A DNA stretch of 64,000 nucleotides. It comes from Paralvinella palmiformis (Eukaryota; Annelida; Polychaeta; Terebellida; Alvinellidae). Below the pieces are notes generated by a model. That model was not told where the DNA came from, searched no databases, and saw only the letters and a program-made list of their open reading frames with translations. Below, piece after piece: positions 61,245 through 64,000 of the stretch. The position numbers were made by a program, and so were the translations under genes. Each line of letters starts with the position of its first letter. The first letter of the stretch is position 1. The stretch spans positions 67,501-131,500 of the forward strand of contig JAODUP010000510.1 in the NCBI GenBank assembly GCA_025642065.1, in the 5' to 3' direction.

Positions 61245-62215
61245 CTTGAAGGGCTTCCTCCGTTATAAATCCCCTGTAATTAAACTTAGTGACATCAGTG
61301 TGTTGTTCGGTACGAGAGACATAAGATGCACGAGTGAGGTCATCGGATGAGGTGAGAATCTTCACTATCTATCGTCGGACTCCTTGAGGCTAACTGCCCC
61401 CAACAACAACAACAACAACTTATAGCTCACGGCTATCTCCAACCTGTAAATGGACTCCTTGAAAGGAAAACTTGTAAGCGGACTGATTCGCGTGCCGAGT
61501 TTGGCCCAAGGGAATAACAACTGGCCACCTGGACCCAACGTGTCCGGGATTTGCTCCTGACCATCTTGTATTCTACCTGCACACCGAAAACATCCATTTT
61601 AGTGCAAGATTACCGAAGATGAGACCGGCGATTCGGGTGGTGGAACAAAAGGATAAATACGGTTTATGTGGCGGCATTTCTTTCCTCCGGCAATCTTGAT
61701 CCCGGCTTGTCGGTGGCAGCCCTCGTTAATTGGTCCTCACCAGTAGAATTAAAACCCTTTTGGGCCACTTCTTTCCCTCGCGTACAACGGGCTCCGAATT
61801 TCCACAAACCCCCTCCCGCTCCGCCTGGAATCCGTCTTAAAACGGCAACCGCTTCGTTATCACGGAGCATTTCCTTTTAAGTCTATTTATGTATGAAGCA
61901 GATGGTCTGTTTACGAGGTACATCCGAGGTGAACGCAACCGACTATTGGCCGCTGATGAAGCTACCATCGAGATCTCTAACGGAGTGACCTAATTACACT
62001 TCTTCATCCGTGAAGCGCCGCGTCAACAAGTTGCCGCCACCAGAGGTCGCCTTCTCTCCGACTGGAATGGCTGCTGAAACACTTCGACGATTTGTTCTAA
62101 TCCTGATTGGCACCCCGCCCCCGGGCGATTCTCACACTTCGCCGCCAAACCGATAATTATAATTAATCAGAACGAGCCGGGCTAGTATAGAACCTGGTGG
62201 TACCATCTTATTAAC
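59931..62215. other. Intergenic with TC, GA and TG repeats
   Basis: (TC)n-(TG)n at about 59978-60037, (GA)n near 60390-60408, two (TG)n blocks at 61148-61191 and 61210-61240, and (CAA)n near 61403-61418. At 60431-60717 two overlapping plus frames of mixed composition occur without known domains. The 61.6-62.1 kb part is CpG-moderate and unique. Confidence 0.45.
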
Positions 62216-62221
62216 GCCGGA

Positions 62222-62330
62222 ATGCTCCTATAGCCAGGTCGTTAGAGCAATGGGCTGCAAACCTCCGGGTTGTGGGTTAGAATCCGACCCGTAATTGTGT
62301 CTATGGGATGTTTTCCTAGGCGGACGCCTC
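62222..62330 (+). mobile_element. Family 2 SINE head (candidate)
   Basis: CTATAGCCAGGTCGTTAGAG (A-box-like), GTGGGTTAGAATCCGACCC (B-box-like) and TGTCTATGGGATGTTTTCCT resemble the left half of the element at 9.9-10.2 kb. The 3' end is unclear. Confidence 0.5.
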
Positions 62331-62575
62331 TCGGCCACGTCTTGCGGATGCTGAAAACTGAGCACAACACAACTCGGTTCTTATTAACATCGTCGGCATG
62401 CCAACGACCTTTCGCATCCATGTTCATTGGAAAGGTTGATCCGGGATCAGTTAAAGTTATTCCGGTGTCCGGAGAACGATCGAGATTAGATTTGGACACT
62501 TCGAGTAGCATCAATATTTCATTTCCATCTTTTTGAATTGCGATCTGAAGCTCCGTTCACTTACCAGTTATATAG

Positions 62576-62770
62576 GGGGACCTCCGTGGTCTAGTTGGTA
62601 GCGCGTTGTACCGCATATCACTATCACCTGAGTTCGAATCTCGGCGTAAACATATCTAAAGGGTGTTTCATCTTTGATTTCGTTTCTTTACCTTTGGAGG
62701 TCGTTCGGCTCATTTAGCCTACCATGTGTACAAAAGTGGCCGTAAAACATCAATCATCATCAGCATCATC
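62576..62770 (+). mobile_element. SINE family 1, full length
   Basis: Head CCTCCGTGGTCTAGTTGGTA, B box GAGTTCGAATCTCGG, ATATCTAAAGGGTGTTTCAT, TTTGGAGGTCGTTCGGCTCA, ACAAAAGTGGCCGTAAAACA and an ATC tail. A good reference copy for the family. No clean target duplication was recognised. Confidence 0.9.
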
Positions 62771-64000
62771 CATTTCGCATATGTATGAGGAAGCTGACAA
62801 GGTGAGGTAATGCCTATGACATTCACGTTTATAAATTTAAAAGAGGGGAAAATTTTCCAACCAATGAGGGGAAAAAAAAGAAAGGCCCCCCCAAATGGGT
62901 TAGTGGAAATGTTATGTTAGGAGGAGAAAGAGAGGGCGAGGGGTGTAGAAAAGGGGGCGGAAGAAGGGAGAGAGAACATGGGGTTTGGGGGATGAGGTGA
63001 AAAGGCGAACGAAATTTCCCTTAGGGGAGGTTTGGTGTGTATATTAAGTGGCTGAGGATAAAATGGTCATTTTCTAAGTGTTCCTTTGCCCTTTTCTTCA
63101 CTTCGCGTTCATTAAAAATGTATGAGTCAAAATGTCTAACTGAGCCATTCTCTAAGACAAACGACTGTCGGCTCCAGCGAACATGAGCAGCAACATCAAC
63201 AGCAGGAACAGCAACAACAAGACTAGCAACAACAACAACAACAGCAAAATACAAGACGCTAGTCTTTAAATTCTTTGCCCCTGTACTAACAGATTTTATT
63301 CGAGAAAATTCTCTGACGTTCAGGAAATAATTCTGGATCACCTGTGACTGTCATAAGCCGAACTGATTACTCGCGTTTACTTCGTCTAATACTTGATACT
63401 TATCCTGAAAAATAAATAAAAAACATGATATTAGGAAGATTATACAAATTAATCTTCTGATTGAAGATAGGGTATGAATTTGCCCCCCCCCCTCCACCAA
63501 TCCACGTTGAGACGGAGTACACGTTCATTGCAGTCTTCCATATATCCCACCCACCCCCACCACATCCCCCTTCTATGAGATGGAGGATGATAGTTGTTTT
63601 CATTCTGGAGGAGTTTGTTGATGTACGACTGTCTTCTGTAGATGACAATATAACGTCCATCTGGAAAGGACAACGAATAAAGTGCCATTACTTTGTCTGA
63701 TCTGTTGGTGTCATCATTACGATCTGTCTTAGCCATCTGTGAGGGGAATGTTAGAGAGGAAATTGACTTCTAGTCGGTCTTTGACCGGTCAGATGTAAAA
63801 GGCAGGTTGTTGTTGGAGAGAGGAAGGCGGTTAGTGACATTTGTAAGTTAATATTGGCAAGGTCATATAGCCCGAATGGTTATAATAATAGGTCTGGGTT
63901 CTAATTAATACAATGAAATCGTATTTGCGTGAGTGTGTGAGAGAGTATGTTTGTAGGTGTGAGTGAGAGAGTGTGTGTGTGTATGTATGTATGCATGTGT
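62771..64000. other. Intergenic to the right edge
   Basis: A homopolymer-rich G/A patch at about 62838-63025, the 46-bp segment shared with 2.7 kb at 63029-63074, a CAA/CAG run at about 63186-63246, pyrimidine-rich runs near 63482-63570 and (GT)n near 63930-64000. The frames in 63.0-63.74 kb are unrecognised. Confidence 0.45.

Overview
This is a repeat-rich eukaryotic nuclear window from an invertebrate animal. The evidence is one intronless animal gene of the KCTD8/12/16 family, two decayed CR1/L2-group LINEs, many tRNA-derived SINEs, and dozens of long simple repeats (TA, CA, GA, GATA/GACA, AAT, ATC, GAGT). A lophotrochozoan, plausibly a mollusc, is my best guess. It rests on overall character and not on a diagnostic sequence. 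There are no operons, rRNAs, CRISPR arrays or convincing functional tRNA genes.

Layout. 0-9 kb: AT-rich DNA with a SINE carrying an L2-like tail, (TA)n and (AGT)n tracts, a SINE with a 14-bp target-site duplication split by a 1,050-bp element holding a 48-bp minisatellite, and an 85-bp minisatellite (6.1-6.7 kb). 9-17 kb: a CRE/YY1-motif cluster, a chimeric SINE, a possible orphan exon near 11.4 kb, a 560-bp GATA/GACA block and more SINEs. 17.9-19.4 kb: a degraded copy of an unclassified composite repeat (here 'R'). 20.9-23.5 kb: a plus-strand LINE pseudogene. 24-29 kb: intergenic microsatellites. 29.5-32 kb: the KCTD12-like gene with a CpG-rich upstream region. 34-37.5 kb: four minus-strand SINE copies. 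41-45 kb: CpG-rich unique DNA with CRE, ETS and E-box motifs. 45.3-48.5 kb: a 55-bp minisatellite and a minus-strand LINE pseudogene. 54.0-56.6 kb: the better-preserved copy of R, containing the C-terminal end of another LINE, flanked by pieces of the element that also borders the 85-bp minisatellite. 57-64 kb: mostly unique DNA with SINEs near 62.2-62.8 kb.

The only confident host protein is the KCTD12-like protein: a T1/BTB domain plus an H1 domain, the class that assembles as oligomers on GABA-B receptors in vertebrates. Almost all other sequence is parasitic or simple repeat. I found no multi-gene system. The most unusual items are the nested SINE, the composite repeat R with conserved hairpins, the 85-bp array and its re-used flank, the swapping of SINE heads onto one shared 3' half, and an apparent ten-fold excess of the palindrome TGACGTCA.
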